This document shows positions 56,337-64,000 of a stretch of 64,000 bases of DNA, in pieces; positions within the stretch are counted from its first letter, which is position 1; each line of letters begins with the position of its first letter. The notes under the pieces are model-generated. The model searched no databases and was not told the DNA's origin. It saw only the letters and a list, made by a program, of their open reading frames with translations. The translations under genes were made by a program, and so were the position numbers. Origin of the DNA: Deltaproteobacteria bacterium (GTDB lineage Bacteria; Myxococcota; Kuafuiibacteriia; Kuafuiibacteriales; Kuafuiibacteriaceae). Location: the NCBI GenBank assembly GCA_020632995.1, contig JACKEN010000001.1:1892001-1956000 (forward strand). The letters run 5' to 3'.

Positions 56337-57425
56337 TCAGCTGCCCTTCACGAGGGGGGCGATGTCGGCGGGGCTCGGCGGGCCGTTCGGGTGGGCGACG
56401 CCGTTGATGTAGAAGCTCGGGGTGCCCTGCACGCCGGCCTCCTCACCCTGCTCCATGTCGGCCTTCACCATCTTCTCGGTCTCCGGGTCCTTCATGCAGG
56501 TGTCGAACTTCGCCGCGTCCAGGCCGACCTCCTGGGCCCAGCCGGCGTACTTGTCGGCGCCGAGGGCGCGCTGGTTGTCGAAGATCTTGTCGTGCAGCTC
56601 CCAGAACTTGCCCTGCTGGTTGGCGCACTGGGCGGCCATGGCAGCGGGGAGCGCCTGCTCGTGGAACGAGAGCGGGAAGTGGAGGAAGTACACCTTCACG
56701 TCGTTCGGGTAGGCCTTCACCAGCTCCTCCACCGAGTCCTTGGCCCGGGCGCAGTAGGGGCACTGGAAGTCGCTGAACTCCACCACGGTGATCTTGGCGT
56801 CCGGGTTGCCCTTCATCGGCCGGCCGGCCAGCTCGAAGCTCGCCTTGGCGGCCTCCGGCGCGGGCAGCTCGGAGTTCAGGCCCTTCTCCTTCTTCAGGCG
56901 CTCGATCTCGTTGCGCACCGTCTCCTGGGCCTTCTGGGACACCAGGAACTGGCGGATCCGCTCCTTGATCATGTCGAAGGGCGGCGCGTCGGGGCGGGGC
57001 TTGACGTTCTCGTCGTAGAACTTCTGCACGTCCTCGTCGGACGCCACCGACTGGGCCTTGTTGAGGGCCTCGATGTACTCCTGGTCGGTCTGCCCCTTGG
57101 CCTTGGCCGCCTCGGTGATCAGCATCTCGGCCAGGAAGCCCTCGAGCTCCTGCTCCTCGAGCTTGAAGCGCGCCATCTGCTGCTCGCGCTCGAGGCGCTT
57201 GAAGGACTTCTTGCGCTTCTCCACGAACTCGCCGTAGGTCAACTTGCCGCCGTTCCAGCTGGCCACCACCTGGTCGGCGGGGAGGCGGAGGTCACCGGCC
57301 TTCTGGGCCTGGATGCCCTTGGCGGCGGGGGCGGCGTTCTCGCCGCGCACCGGCTCCGCCGCCTTGGGGCAGCCGGCGAGGCCGAGGGCCACGAAGAGGA
57401 GGAGCATGGGGTCTCGTCTGGTCAT
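56337..57425 (-). CDS. SurA-like/DsbA-like fusion lipoprotein (thioredoxin-fold disulfide protein)
   Basis: The 362-residue protein has a lipoprotein signal (LLLFVALGLAGCPKAA), a SurA-N/PpiC-like helical segment (residues ~40-180: YGEFVEKRKKSFKRLEREQQ, DEDVQKFYDENVKPRPDAPP), and a DsbA/thioredoxin-like domain with FSDFQCPYCARAKD (CPYC active site), PLSFHEQALPAAMAAQCANQ and GTPSFYINGV. It probably catalyses disulfide exchange and assists folding of exported proteins. The ATG at 57425 gives MTRRDPMLLLFV; a start at 57407 is possible. The 87-bp tandem repeats lie directly upstream. Confidence 0.9.
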   Translation of the reverse strand: MTRRDPMLLLFVALGLAGCPKAAEPVRGENAAPAAKGIQAQKAGDLRLPADQVVASWNGGKLTYGEFVEKRKKSFKRLEREQQMARFKLEEQELEGFLAEMLITEAAKAKGQTDQEYIEALNKAQSVASDEDVQKFYDENVKPRPDAPPFDMIKERIRQFLVSQKAQETVRNEIERLKKEKGLNSELPAPEAAKASFELAGRPMKGNPDAKITVVEFSDFQCPYCARAKDSVEELVKAYPNDVKVYFLHFPLSFHEQALPAAMAAQCANQQGKFWELHDKIFDNQRALGADKYAGWAQEVGLDAAKFDTCMKDPETEKMVKADMEQGEEAGVQGTPSFYINGVAHPNGPPSPADIAPLVKGS

Positions 57426-57480
57426 CGCGGAACGGCATGGCACGAGCGCAAGGCCACCGACAAGCGAAGACAGCGCGCCT

Positions 57481-57775
57481 GAGGCCAACCGAAGGTTGGG
57501 CTCGTCATCGCCTGACGATCGGCGGCGGCCCCCAAAGGGGGGCGTTTCCGTCCGAGGGGCGTGCGAAGAGGCCAACCGGAGGTTGGGCTCGTTATCGCCT
57601 GACGATCGGCGGCGGCCCCCAAAGGGGGGCGTTTCCGTCCGAGGGGCGTGCGAAGAGGCCAACCGGAGGTTGGGCTCGTTATCGCCTGACGATCGGCGGC
57701 GGCCCCCAAAGGGGGGCGTTTCCGTCCGAGGGGCGTGCGAAGAGGCCAACCGAAGGTTGGGCTCGTTATCGCCGG
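57481..57775. repeat. 87-bp tandem repeat, three units plus a partial fourth
   Basis: Units start at 57481, 57568, 57655 and 57742, always 87 bp apart. Each contains CCAACC-GNA-GGTTGG (perfect 6-bp stem; the loop varies GAA/GGA while the stem is constant) and CCCCC-AAA-GGGGG. The array fills the divergent gap between the DsbA-like and MenH-like genes. As 87 is a multiple of three, the frames stay open, but neither strand's text looks like a protein. The fourth copy runs into the MenH-like start. Confidence 0.9.
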
Positions 57776-57785
57776 GCGGTGCCGC

Positions 57786-58565
57786 GTGAGCGTCTCGCGG
57801 TTGGCCGGACTCCCCGCGCTGCGGGTCGAGGGCCCGGGGCGCCCCTGGGTGCTGTTGCATGGCTTTGGGCAGACCGCGCAAGCGTGGGACCACGTGCTGG
57901 CGGCGCGCGGGGAGGCCGTCGCGGCGGTGGCCCTCACCCTCCCCGGCCACGCCGACGCGCCCCCCGCGCCCGCCACCTTCGAGGCCACGGTGGACAAGCT
58001 GGCCGAGGCCCTGACCGAGCTCTCCGCGGACCCGCTCCCGGTGCTGGGCTACTCGCTGGGCGGGCGCCTCGCCCTCGGGCTCGCGTGCCGTCACCCGAGC
58101 CGGATCGCCCGCGCGATCGTGGTCGGCGCCCACCCAGGCCTGGCCGACCCCGCCGCGCGGGCGGAGCGGGCGGCCCTCGACGACGCTTGGGCCCAGCGCC
58201 TCGAGCAGGAGGGCGTGGTCGCGTTCTTCCGCGCCTGGCGCGCCCAGCCCCTCTTCGCCAGCCAGGCCTCCGCCCCTCCCGAGCGGCGGGCCGCCCGCGC
58301 CGCGGCCGAGGCGCGGCACGACCCCCGACGGCTGGCCGGCGCGATGCGCGCGCTCTCGCTCGGCCGGATGCCCCTGTGGACCCCGGCCCTGGCCGCCGGC
58401 ACGGTCCCGCTGACCTACTTGGTGGGGGCGCTCGACGCCAAGTTCACCGCGGTGGCGGGCGAGCTCGCGCGCGAGGTGCCGCGCCTCGACGTGCGGGGGG
58501 TGCCGGGCGTGGGCCACGACGTGACGCTCGAGGCGCCCGAGGCGCTGGCCGGGTTCCTGGGCTGA
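57786..58565 (+). CDS. Alpha/beta hydrolase, MenH-like
   Basis: The 259-residue enzyme has the oxyanion loop LLHGFGQTAQAWDHVL, LPGHADAP, the nucleophile elbow VLGYSLGGRLALGLACRHPS, a helical cap with FFRAWRAQPLF, LVGALDAKF and VPGVGHDVTLEAPE for the catalytic His. YSLGGR and the cap match MenH of menaquinone synthesis, but general hydrolases look similar and no men genes are nearby. The start is a GTG just after the last tandem repeat, which may influence its translation. Confidence 0.85.
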   Translation: MSVSRLAGLPALRVEGPGRPWVLLHGFGQTAQAWDHVLAARGEAVAAVALTLPGHADAPPAPATFEATVDKLAEALTELSADPLPVLGYSLGGRLALGLACRHPSRIARAIVVGAHPGLADPAARAERAALDDAWAQRLEQEGVVAFFRAWRAQPLFASQASAPPERRAARAAAEARHDPRRLAGAMRALSLGRMPLWTPALAAGTVPLTYLVGALDAKFTAVAGELAREVPRLDVRGVPGVGHDVTLEAPEALAGFLG

Positions 58566-58571
58566 GGGCGC

Positions 58572-58817
58572 TCAGCAGCCGGGCGGTGACCACGCGGTGC
58601 CGGCGGCCCGGAGCCGACGCTCCACCAGGGCGTGGGCGCCGTGCAGCGCGGCCGCCCCGAGGCCGGTGAAGAGCGCGAGGCCGAAGGAGACGACCGCGCC
58701 CTCCCCCGCCAGCCGGGCCCCCGCGAAGCGCCCGAGCGCCACACAGGCGACAGCGACCCCGAGCCAGGTCCAGCCCCACCCCAACAGCAGCATCAGCCAG
58801 GTCCTGGGCGCCAGCAT
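58572..58817 (-). CDS. Small membrane protein
   Basis: The 81-residue product has two hydrophobic segments (TWLMLLLGWGWTWLGVAVAC and VSFGLALFTGLGAAALHGAH) and a basic C-terminal end. Codon use in this frame is normal for the genome. No family is recognised. It is convergent with the MenH-like gene (6 bp between stops) and downstream of the adenylate cyclase on the same strand. Confidence 0.55.
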   Translation of the reverse strand: MLAPRTWLMLLLGWGWTWLGVAVACVALGRFAGARLAGEGAVVSFGLALFTGLGAAALHGAHALVERRLRAAGTAWSPPGC

Positions 58818-58860
58818 GGGTCGCTGCCCCGGCCCAAGGCACCAGGGCGTCCCGATCCTG

Positions 58861-60684
58861 TCACGCCGAGGACGCGTCGGTCGACCCGGTGGGATCCCCT
58901 GAAACCAGCGCGAGGCGCACCACCTCCAGGCGGGCGGAGACCCCCTTGAGCTGGGGGGTGAAGGGCGGGCTCACCGTGAAGCCGCTCAGGTCGAGGTCCG
59001 CCTGCGCAACCAGGCTTGACGGCGCCACCACCTCGCCCGGCCCCGCCGCGCCCTGCAGGCGCGCCGCCACGTTCACCGACTGGCCGAAGTAGTCGAGGGC
59101 GCCGTTGGCGGTGACCGCGAAGCAGGGGCCGGCGAAGACGCCGATCTTGAGGAACACCCCGGCCGAGGCGGGGTGCGCGGCGCGGAAGGCGGGGAAGGCG
59201 CGCTCGGCGTCCAGGGCGGCGGCCAGCGCCTGGTCCTCGGTGATGAAGGTGGCCATCACCGCGTCGCCGATCGTCTTCACCACCGCGCCCTGGTGGCGAT
59301 GGATGCAGTCCTCGAGGAGATCGAAGTGGTCCTGCACCAGCCGGAACGCCGCCGCGTCACCCTCCCGGGCGTAGAGCGCGGTGGAGTCGGACAGGTCGCT
59401 GAACAGGAGCGCGGCCCGCCCCACCCGGAGCCCCAGGCCCGGCTTCAGGGCCTCCCGGGAGAAGAGCCGGCGGAACCCGGGCACCGTGGTGACCTCGTAC
59501 GCGGTGGCGGCCTGGCTCGACCAGACCAGGTGCTCGAGCTTCACGTGTCGGGCCTCGCCCCCCTCCGAGCGCACCGTCACCGCGCCGCCCGGCGCCACGT
59601 CCACGTGGCCCGGCGTCAACTCGACTTGCGTGAGGGTGAGCGCCGCCACTGCAGGTTGACCTGCCTCCGCCTTCACGGTGGCGAGCCCTCCCCCGCGGGC
59701 GAAGACGCGGTAGCGGCCGGGCGCGTCGGGCACCGCCAGGGTGGCCGACGCGCCGGGCTCGAGGACGCACTGAGCCACCACGTGGGGCGTGGCGGCGGGG
59801 CCGCCGGTGCAATACACCGCCTCGGTGACCTCGCGCACCGCGGGCGCGACCCTGAAGGTGGCCTCCACCGCCTGGTCGAGGTCGAGGCTGAAGGTGATGT
59901 CGCAGAGCGGGCAGTGGGCGCGACCCTCGAGCGCGGACAGCTCCGGCAGGCGCTCCGAGGCGGTGCGGCAGCTCGGGCACACCACGTCCCAGGACAGCTC
60001 CAACAGGCCCGCCACCGCCCCCGCGAGGCAGAGCTCGAGCACCGCCCGGCGAGGCGCGCCCCACGCGTCGGCGAGGGCGAAGGGCCGGATCCGGGTCACC
60101 ACGCCGTCGCTGCCCTTTCGCAACATGGCCTGCAGCTTGTCGAGCCAGACCCGCGCCGCCTCGTCGGCCAGCTCCGCGGTGCGGGCCACCGCCGCCTCGA
60201 GGGCCTTGTCGTGCAGCATCACGTCCGGCGTGAGCGGGTGGCCGGCGAGCTCGTCGTCCAGGCGGCGGATCCCGTCCGCGATCTTCTTGCCCGCCACCTT
60301 GGCCGCCACGCGGGCCAGGGGCACGTTCCGCCGGAGGCCGGGCAGAAGGGCCACCTCGGCGTCTACCTGGCAGCCGCCGGGGCGGGGGTGGACCTCGAGC
60401 GAGAAGCGGATCTCCTCCACCGGGCCCTTCACCACCTGGCGCCGCACCGAGAGGCGCCGCGGCGCCTCCCACTCGAACGGGAGCTCCGCCCACTCCACCG
60501 ACATCGGCCCGAACTTGCTCGTGACCAGGAAGCGGGCCGGGCCCCCCTCGGGGTTGGGGCGGGCGTGGATCTCGGCCATGCCGGACGCCTCGTTGAGGCG
60601 CTGGGTGTCCGAGACGAGGGGCCACAGGGCCTCGGGGGCGGCGTGGCAGGCCACCTCGATGCGCTCCACCACCGGCTCCACCAT
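58861..60684 (-). CDS. Adenylate/guanylate cyclase with SRPBCC-like N-terminus (DUF5939 type)
   Basis: The 607-residue protein has an SRPBCC/START-like domain (residues ~1-150: VERIEVACHAAPEALWPLVS), a zinc-ribbon-like pair CPSC and CPLC around 240-265, a beta-rich domain (DUF5939-like), and a class III cyclase domain at about 430-590 (LLFSDLSDSTALYAREGD, VVKTIGDAVMATF, DYFGQSVNVAARLQGAAGPG). The metal-binding Asp residues are present. It should make cAMP (or cGMP). A CRP-type site lies elsewhere in the window (48720-48739). The start is an ATG giving MVEPVVERIEV; the 36-bp gap to the methyltransferase suggests co-transcription. Confidence 0.88.
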   Translation of the reverse strand: MVEPVVERIEVACHAAPEALWPLVSDTQRLNEASGMAEIHARPNPEGGPARFLVTSKFGPMSVEWAELPFEWEAPRRLSVRRQVVKGPVEEIRFSLEVHPRPGGCQVDAEVALLPGLRRNVPLARVAAKVAGKKIADGIRRLDDELAGHPLTPDVMLHDKALEAAVARTAELADEAARVWLDKLQAMLRKGSDGVVTRIRPFALADAWGAPRRAVLELCLAGAVAGLLELSWDVVCPSCRTASERLPELSALEGRAHCPLCDITFSLDLDQAVEATFRVAPAVREVTEAVYCTGGPAATPHVVAQCVLEPGASATLAVPDAPGRYRVFARGGGLATVKAEAGQPAVAALTLTQVELTPGHVDVAPGGAVTVRSEGGEARHVKLEHLVWSSQAATAYEVTTVPGFRRLFSREALKPGLGLRVGRAALLFSDLSDSTALYAREGDAAAFRLVQDHFDLLEDCIHRHQGAVVKTIGDAVMATFITEDQALAAALDAERAFPAFRAAHPASAGVFLKIGVFAGPCFAVTANGALDYFGQSVNVAARLQGAAGPGEVVAPSSLVAQADLDLSGFTVSPPFTPQLKGVSARLEVVRLALVSGDPTGSTDASSA

Positions 60685-60719
60685 GGCGCCGGAGGATAAC
60701 ACGGGCCCCGTCTCCTCGG

Positions 60720-61508
60720 TCAGCGGGGCGGGCGGAGGGGGCCACCCCGAGGCGCCGGGCGGGGGGCGGCGGCGGCCTGCCGCCAGCGCTCCGCCAGCAC
60801 CACCGCGGCGGCGGCGGAGACGTTCAGGCTCTCGACCTGGCCGGTGCCCGGGATGCCGATGCGCTGGTGGCTCGCGGCGCGCACCGCGCGGGTCACGCCG
60901 TCGCGCTCGTTGCCCAACACCACCACCGTGCGCGGGGCGAAGCGGTGCTCGAAGAGGCTCGCCTTGGTCTCCCCCGCGGTGGCCACGATCTCGAAGTCGG
61001 CGTCGGCCAGCGCGTCGAGCGCCTCGACCAGGTCGCGGACGGTGATCACCTCGACCCAGGTCGCGCCGCCCTCGGCCACCCGCCGGGCCGCTGGCGTCAA
61101 GTCGGCTTGCGGCTCCACCAGCACCGCGCGCACCCCGAAGTGGGCCGCGGTCCTGAGGATCGCGCCGAGGTTGTGGGGGTTCTCGACCCCGTCGAGCGCC
61201 ACCAGGGTCATCGGGCCGCGCTCCTCCAGCACGGTGTCGAGGTCCGCCACCTCGTGCCGGGCCAGGATGCAGATCCCCTCGTGGTGTGCGCTGGCCGACA
61301 CCCGCTCCAGCTCCTCGTCCTCCACCACGTGGTAGGCCCGCCGGTTCTGCGCGCAGTACTTCAGGAGGTCCCGGAACTCCGGGATGGTGGCCTCGGTGAT
61401 GTAGGCCCGGATGATGCGGTCCGGCCACCGCTCGAACAGGGCTCGGCAGGCGTGCTTGCCCGAGACCTTCACCTCTTCGCTGCGTCGACCGCGTCCGCCC
61501 CGAGCCAT
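60720..61508 (-). CDS. SpoU/TrmH-family RNA 2'-O-methyltransferase
   Basis: The 262-residue protein has an N-terminal substrate-binding domain (VSGKHACRALFERWPDRIIR) and a SPOUT catalytic domain with the three motifs: NPHNLGAILRTAAHFG, VVVLGNERDGVT and GTGQVESLNVSAAAAVVL. It methylates a ribose in rRNA or tRNA; RlmB-like 23S activity is most likely, but the target cannot be fixed by eye. The ATG at 61508 gives MARGGRGRR. The dispersed repeat copy B lies upstream. Confidence 0.92.
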   Translation of the reverse strand: MARGGRGRRSEEVKVSGKHACRALFERWPDRIIRAYITEATIPEFRDLLKYCAQNRRAYHVVEDEELERVSASAHHEGICILARHEVADLDTVLEERGPMTLVALDGVENPHNLGAILRTAAHFGVRAVLVEPQADLTPAARRVAEGGATWVEVITVRDLVEALDALADADFEIVATAGETKASLFEHRFAPRTVVVLGNERDGVTRAVRAASHQRIGIPGTGQVESLNVSAAAAVVLAERWRQAAAAPRPAPRGGPLRPPR

Positions 61509-61539
61509 GGGCGGATGCTGCCCAGGGGATGACGCGATG

Positions 61540-61623
61540 GGCAAGCGGAGCGCGCCGCGGAGCGCAGCTCCGCGAAGAGGGGTGGGACGGCTCCGCCGAC
61601 CCGGGCCCCCAGGCAAGCGGAGG
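61540..61623. repeat. Dispersed ~72-bp intergenic repeat, copy B
   Basis: GGCAAGCGGAG occurs at 61540-61550 and again at 61612-61622, 72 bp apart, enclosing GGGTGGGACGGCTCCGCCG. The unit matches copy A at 50481-50569. It lies between the divergent methyltransferase and TonB-receptor genes. Confidence 0.65.
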
Positions 61624-61657
61624 TGCGACGACATGTCGCAACGATCCGCCCGCCCGC

Positions 61658-64000
61658 GTGTTACGTACTCCCGGCGTGGCCCCGCTGTCCCCGAGCCTGC
61701 CTGGCGTGTGCCTCGTGGCGCTCCTGCTCGCCGCGCCCGCGGCGGCCCAGGTGCCCACCGCCACAACCACCTCCAGCGCGGCCGCCCTGGTGCCGCCGCA
61801 GCTCCTGAGCCAGCCCGAGCTGCCCTACCCCGACGAGGCCAAGGCGTTGGGGGTGTCCGGGCCGGTGCGACTCACCCTCACCGTGGACGAGGCGGGCGAC
61901 GTCTCCGCCGCCCAGGTCCTCGAGGCCCCCCACCCGAGCCTGGCCCGGGCCGCCCTCGCCGCGGTGGCGCTGTTCCGCTTCGCCCCCGCCCTCGAGGACG
62001 GGGTGCCCATCGCGGTGACCCTGGACTTCACCTACCGCTTCGTCCTCCCGAGCGAGGGCGAGACCGCACCCCCCGAGCCCCCGCCGGTGGCCCTGCACCC
62101 GGAGCCCTCACGCCCCGGCGACGCCCCCGAGAGCTCGGCCTTCACGGTGGTGGTGCTCGGCAAGCGGCCGCCGCGCTCGGCCACCGACTTCACGCTCTCG
62201 TTGGGGGTCACTCACGCCGCGCCCCCGGCCGGCACCTCGGGCTCGGCCCTGATGCGCAAGGCGCCTGGCGTCTACATCGCGCAGCACGGCGGGGTCGGCA
62301 AGGGACACCAGATCTTCCTGCGCGGCTTCGACGCGGTGCACGGCCAGGACGTCGCGGTGAGCGCGGGCGGGATCCCGGTGAACGAGGTCTCCAACGTGCA
62401 CGGCCAGGGCTACGTCGATCTGCACTACGTGATCCCCGAGGTGGTGAAGTCGATGCGGGTGCTGGCCGGGCCCTTCGACCCGCGCCAGGGCGACTTCGCG
62501 GTGGCCGGCTCCCTCGACATGACCCTCGGCCTCACCCGGCGCGGGCTCATCGGGCGGGTCACCGCGGGGCGCTTCGGGCTGCTGCGGGCGATGGCGGCGT
62601 GGGGCCCGGAGTCGGAGCCGGACGAGACCTTCGTCGCGACCGAGCTGGTGCGCGCCAACGGCTTCGGTGAGAACCGGGCCTGGGGGCGCCTGTCGGCGAT
62701 GGGGCAGGTCGTCCTGCCGTTGATGCCCGGGGTGTCGCTGCGGCTGATGAGCAGCACCTACGCGGGGCGCTTCGACGCGGCGGGCGTGGTGCGGGCCGAC
62801 GACTACGCGGCGGGCCGCATCGGCTTCTACGACACCTACGACAGCAACCAGGGCGGCGCCAGCGCGCGCCACCAGGGCCTGGTGGAGGTGCGCTACGAGG
62901 GCGAGGGCACCGACGCCGCCTTCAGCACCTGGGTGGTGCGCCGGGACCTCCGGCTCCGCCAGGACTTCACCGGGTTCCTGCTGAACCCGGAGGGCGACGG
63001 GGTGGAGCAGACCTCGGGCGCGACCACCTTCGGCGGCGGCGGATACTACCGGCGCGCGGTGGCGGAGCGGCTCATCGGTGAGATCGGCGTGCAGTTCCGG
63101 CACGACCGCACCACCCGCGTGCAGGACCGCCTGCGCACGGTGGACGGCCAGGCCTTCCTGCGCGACCTCGAGGACGACCTGCAGATCACCGACCTCGGCA
63201 TCTACCTCGACGGCGAGCTCGCCCTCCCCTTCGACCTCGTGCTCCGGGGCGGGGTGCGGGCCGAGGGGCTGGCCTACGTCATCGACGAGACCCTCGCCGC
63301 GAGCCCCCGCCGCGAGGCGTTCGGCTACCACCTGGCGCCGAAGGCCACCTTGCAGTGGCGTCCCATGCCCGCGCTGAAGCTCTTCGCCAGCTACGGCAAC
63401 GGGTTCCGCTCCCCCCAGGCGGTGACCCTGGGCCAGGGCGAGCGCTCCCCCCTGACCGTCGTGCAGGGGGGCGAGCTGGGCGGGCGCCTGCGCCTCGGGC
63501 CGCTCGAGGCCACCCTGGCCGGCTTCGCCACCTACGTGGAGGAGGATCTGATCTTCGACCACACCACCGGCCAGAACGTGTTCTCTGGGGCCACCCTGCG
63601 CACCGGTGCGGCCCTGGTGGCCGAGGCCCAGCCCTGGGAGTTCCTCCACGTCTTGGGGAGCCTCACCTGGACGTACGCGGTGCAGCCCGAGTCCGGGCAG
63701 CGGGTACCCTACGTGCCCGCGTTCGTGGGCCGCCTCGACGTCGACGGGCACGAGCACGTGGGCGAGTGGTTCGGGATCCCGGCCGGCCTCTTCGCCGCCG
63801 CCGGGCTCACCGTGGTAGGCCCCCGCCCCCTGCCCTTCGGCGAGTCGTCGGCCCCCCTCGCGCTCCTCGAGGCATCGGTGGGGGTGGAGCTCGGGCCGGT
63901 GGCCCTCAGCCTCGAGGGGATGAACCTCCTGAACCTCGAGTACCGGGACGGCGAGTTCGTCTATGCGTCGGACTTCATGCCCCAGGGCGCGACGTCCATG
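61658..64000 (+). CDS. TonB-dependent receptor with N-terminal TonB-like domain, C-terminus beyond window
   Basis: At least 781 codons are open to the window edge. After a signal peptide (GVCLVALLLAAPAAA) comes a TonB C-terminal-like domain of about 80 residues (PYPDEAKALGVSGPVRLTLT and ALAAVALFRFAPALEDG). The plug follows (SALMRKAPGVYIAQHGGVGK, IFLRGFDAVHGQDVAVSAGG), then barrel strands to YRDGEFVYASDFMPQG. A TonB-like module on a receptor is known from some Myxococcota. The start is uncertain: GTG at 61658 (basic N-terminus) or GTG at 61676. It should import a siderophore or other large ligand across the outer membrane. It ends close to the usual barrel end. Confidence 0.85.
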   Translation, partial: MLRTPGVAPLSPSLPGVCLVALLLAAPAAAQVPTATTTSSAAALVPPQLLSQPELPYPDEAKALGVSGPVRLTLTVDEAGDVSAAQVLEAPHPSLARAALAAVALFRFAPALEDGVPIAVTLDFTYRFVLPSEGETAPPEPPPVALHPEPSRPGDAPESSAFTVVVLGKRPPRSATDFTLSLGVTHAAPPAGTSGSALMRKAPGVYIAQHGGVGKGHQIFLRGFDAVHGQDVAVSAGGIPVNEVSNVHGQGYVDLHYVIPEVVKSMRVLAGPFDPRQGDFAVAGSLDMTLGLTRRGLIGRVTAGRFGLLRAMAAWGPESEPDETFVATELVRANGFGENRAWGRLSAMGQVVLPLMPGVSLRLMSSTYAGRFDAAGVVRADDYAAGRIGFYDTYDSNQGGASARHQGLVEVRYEGEGTDAAFSTWVVRRDLRLRQDFTGFLLNPEGDGVEQTSGATTFGGGGYYRRAVAERLIGEIGVQFRHDRTTRVQDRLRTVDGQAFLRDLEDDLQITDLGIYLDGELALPFDLVLRGGVRAEGLAYVIDETLAASPRREAFGYHLAPKATLQWRPMPALKLFASYGNGFRSPQAVTLGQGERSPLTVVQGGELGGRLRLGPLEATLAGFATYVEEDLIFDHTTGQNVFSGATLRTGAALVAEAQPWEFLHVLGSLTWTYAVQPESGQRVPYVPAFVGRLDVDGHEHVGEWFGIPAGLFAAAGLTVVGPRPLPFGESSAPLALLEASVGVELGPVALSLEGMNLLNLEYRDGEFVYASDFMPQGATSM

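Noticed and set aside
57481..57775. CRISPR array
   Set aside because: Units are contiguous 87-bp copies with no unique spacers and no cas genes nearby.
60685..61770. A 969-codon extension of the cyclase through the methyltransferase region
   Set aside because: The extension lies antisense-frame to a clear SpoU methyltransferase on the same strand and has no domain text; the cyclase starts at 60684.

Overview
The window is about 64 kb of very GC-rich, gene-dense chromosome that looks like Myxococcota (the delta-proteobacterial lineage of myxobacteria). The evidence is a pomY-pomZ-pomX-like division-site cluster, a PEGA-domain Ser/Thr kinase beside an apparent pseudokinase, an FHA/PilZ-type protein, two-component systems with long multidomain proteins, a DUF5939-like adenylate cyclase and a fused cbb3 oxidase subunit. 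At least 12 genes contain single-base indels, many at C or G runs, so the sequence probably derives from incompletely polished long reads. I annotate these as whole genes with frameshifts, not as biological pseudogenes.

Layout. 1-8.1 kb: surface and signalling genes (partial lipoprotein, PEGA kinase, PEGA/TPR protein, lipoprotein, cyclophilin, secreted protein, membrane protein, pseudokinase). 8.1-9 kb: a decayed nucleotidyltransferase, a short tandem duplication and tRNA-Glu(UUC). 9-12.6 kb: fatty acid desaturase, acyl-CoA ligase and a RibD/DHFR-like protein. 12.6-16 kb: an accessory patch with a ~270-bp tandem repeat array into which a 1,998-bp IS66-family element has inserted (8-bp target duplication visible). 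16-22.6 kb: FemAB-like transferase, hybrid histidine kinase plus sigma54 activator, ECF-like sigma factor and a GluR0-like ligand-gated channel.

22.5-31.8 kb (minus strand): a complete cbb3 oxidase locus in transcription order ccoNO (fused), ccoQ, ccoP (mono-haem), ccoG, fixH, a SafE-like protein, ccoI, ccoS, then a CobW-type metal GTPase. Most neighbours overlap or nearly touch. This locus builds the terminal oxidase and supplies its copper, and inverted repeats lie in the leader. 32-40 kb: two unknown proteins, an Omp85-like barrel followed by a kinase-like lipoprotein and a second lipoprotein, then E1 beta/alpha of a branched 2-oxoacid dehydrogenase. 40-45 kb: thioesterase, M3 metallopeptidase, an AlkB-like hydroxylase with a 32-bp palindrome at its start codon, and RsgA.

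45-50.5 kb: PomY/PomZ/PomX-like genes followed by an FHA/PilZ protein that has a CRP-type palindrome in its promoter region. 50.5-64 kb: an OmpR-type two-component pair, EF-G, a RecA-like ATPase joined to a SLOG-like domain, a SurA-like/DsbA fusion lipoprotein, an 87-bp tandem repeat, a MenH-like hydrolase, an adenylate cyclase, an SpoU-type rRNA methyltransferase, and a TonB-dependent receptor with a TonB-like N-terminal domain that runs off the window end.
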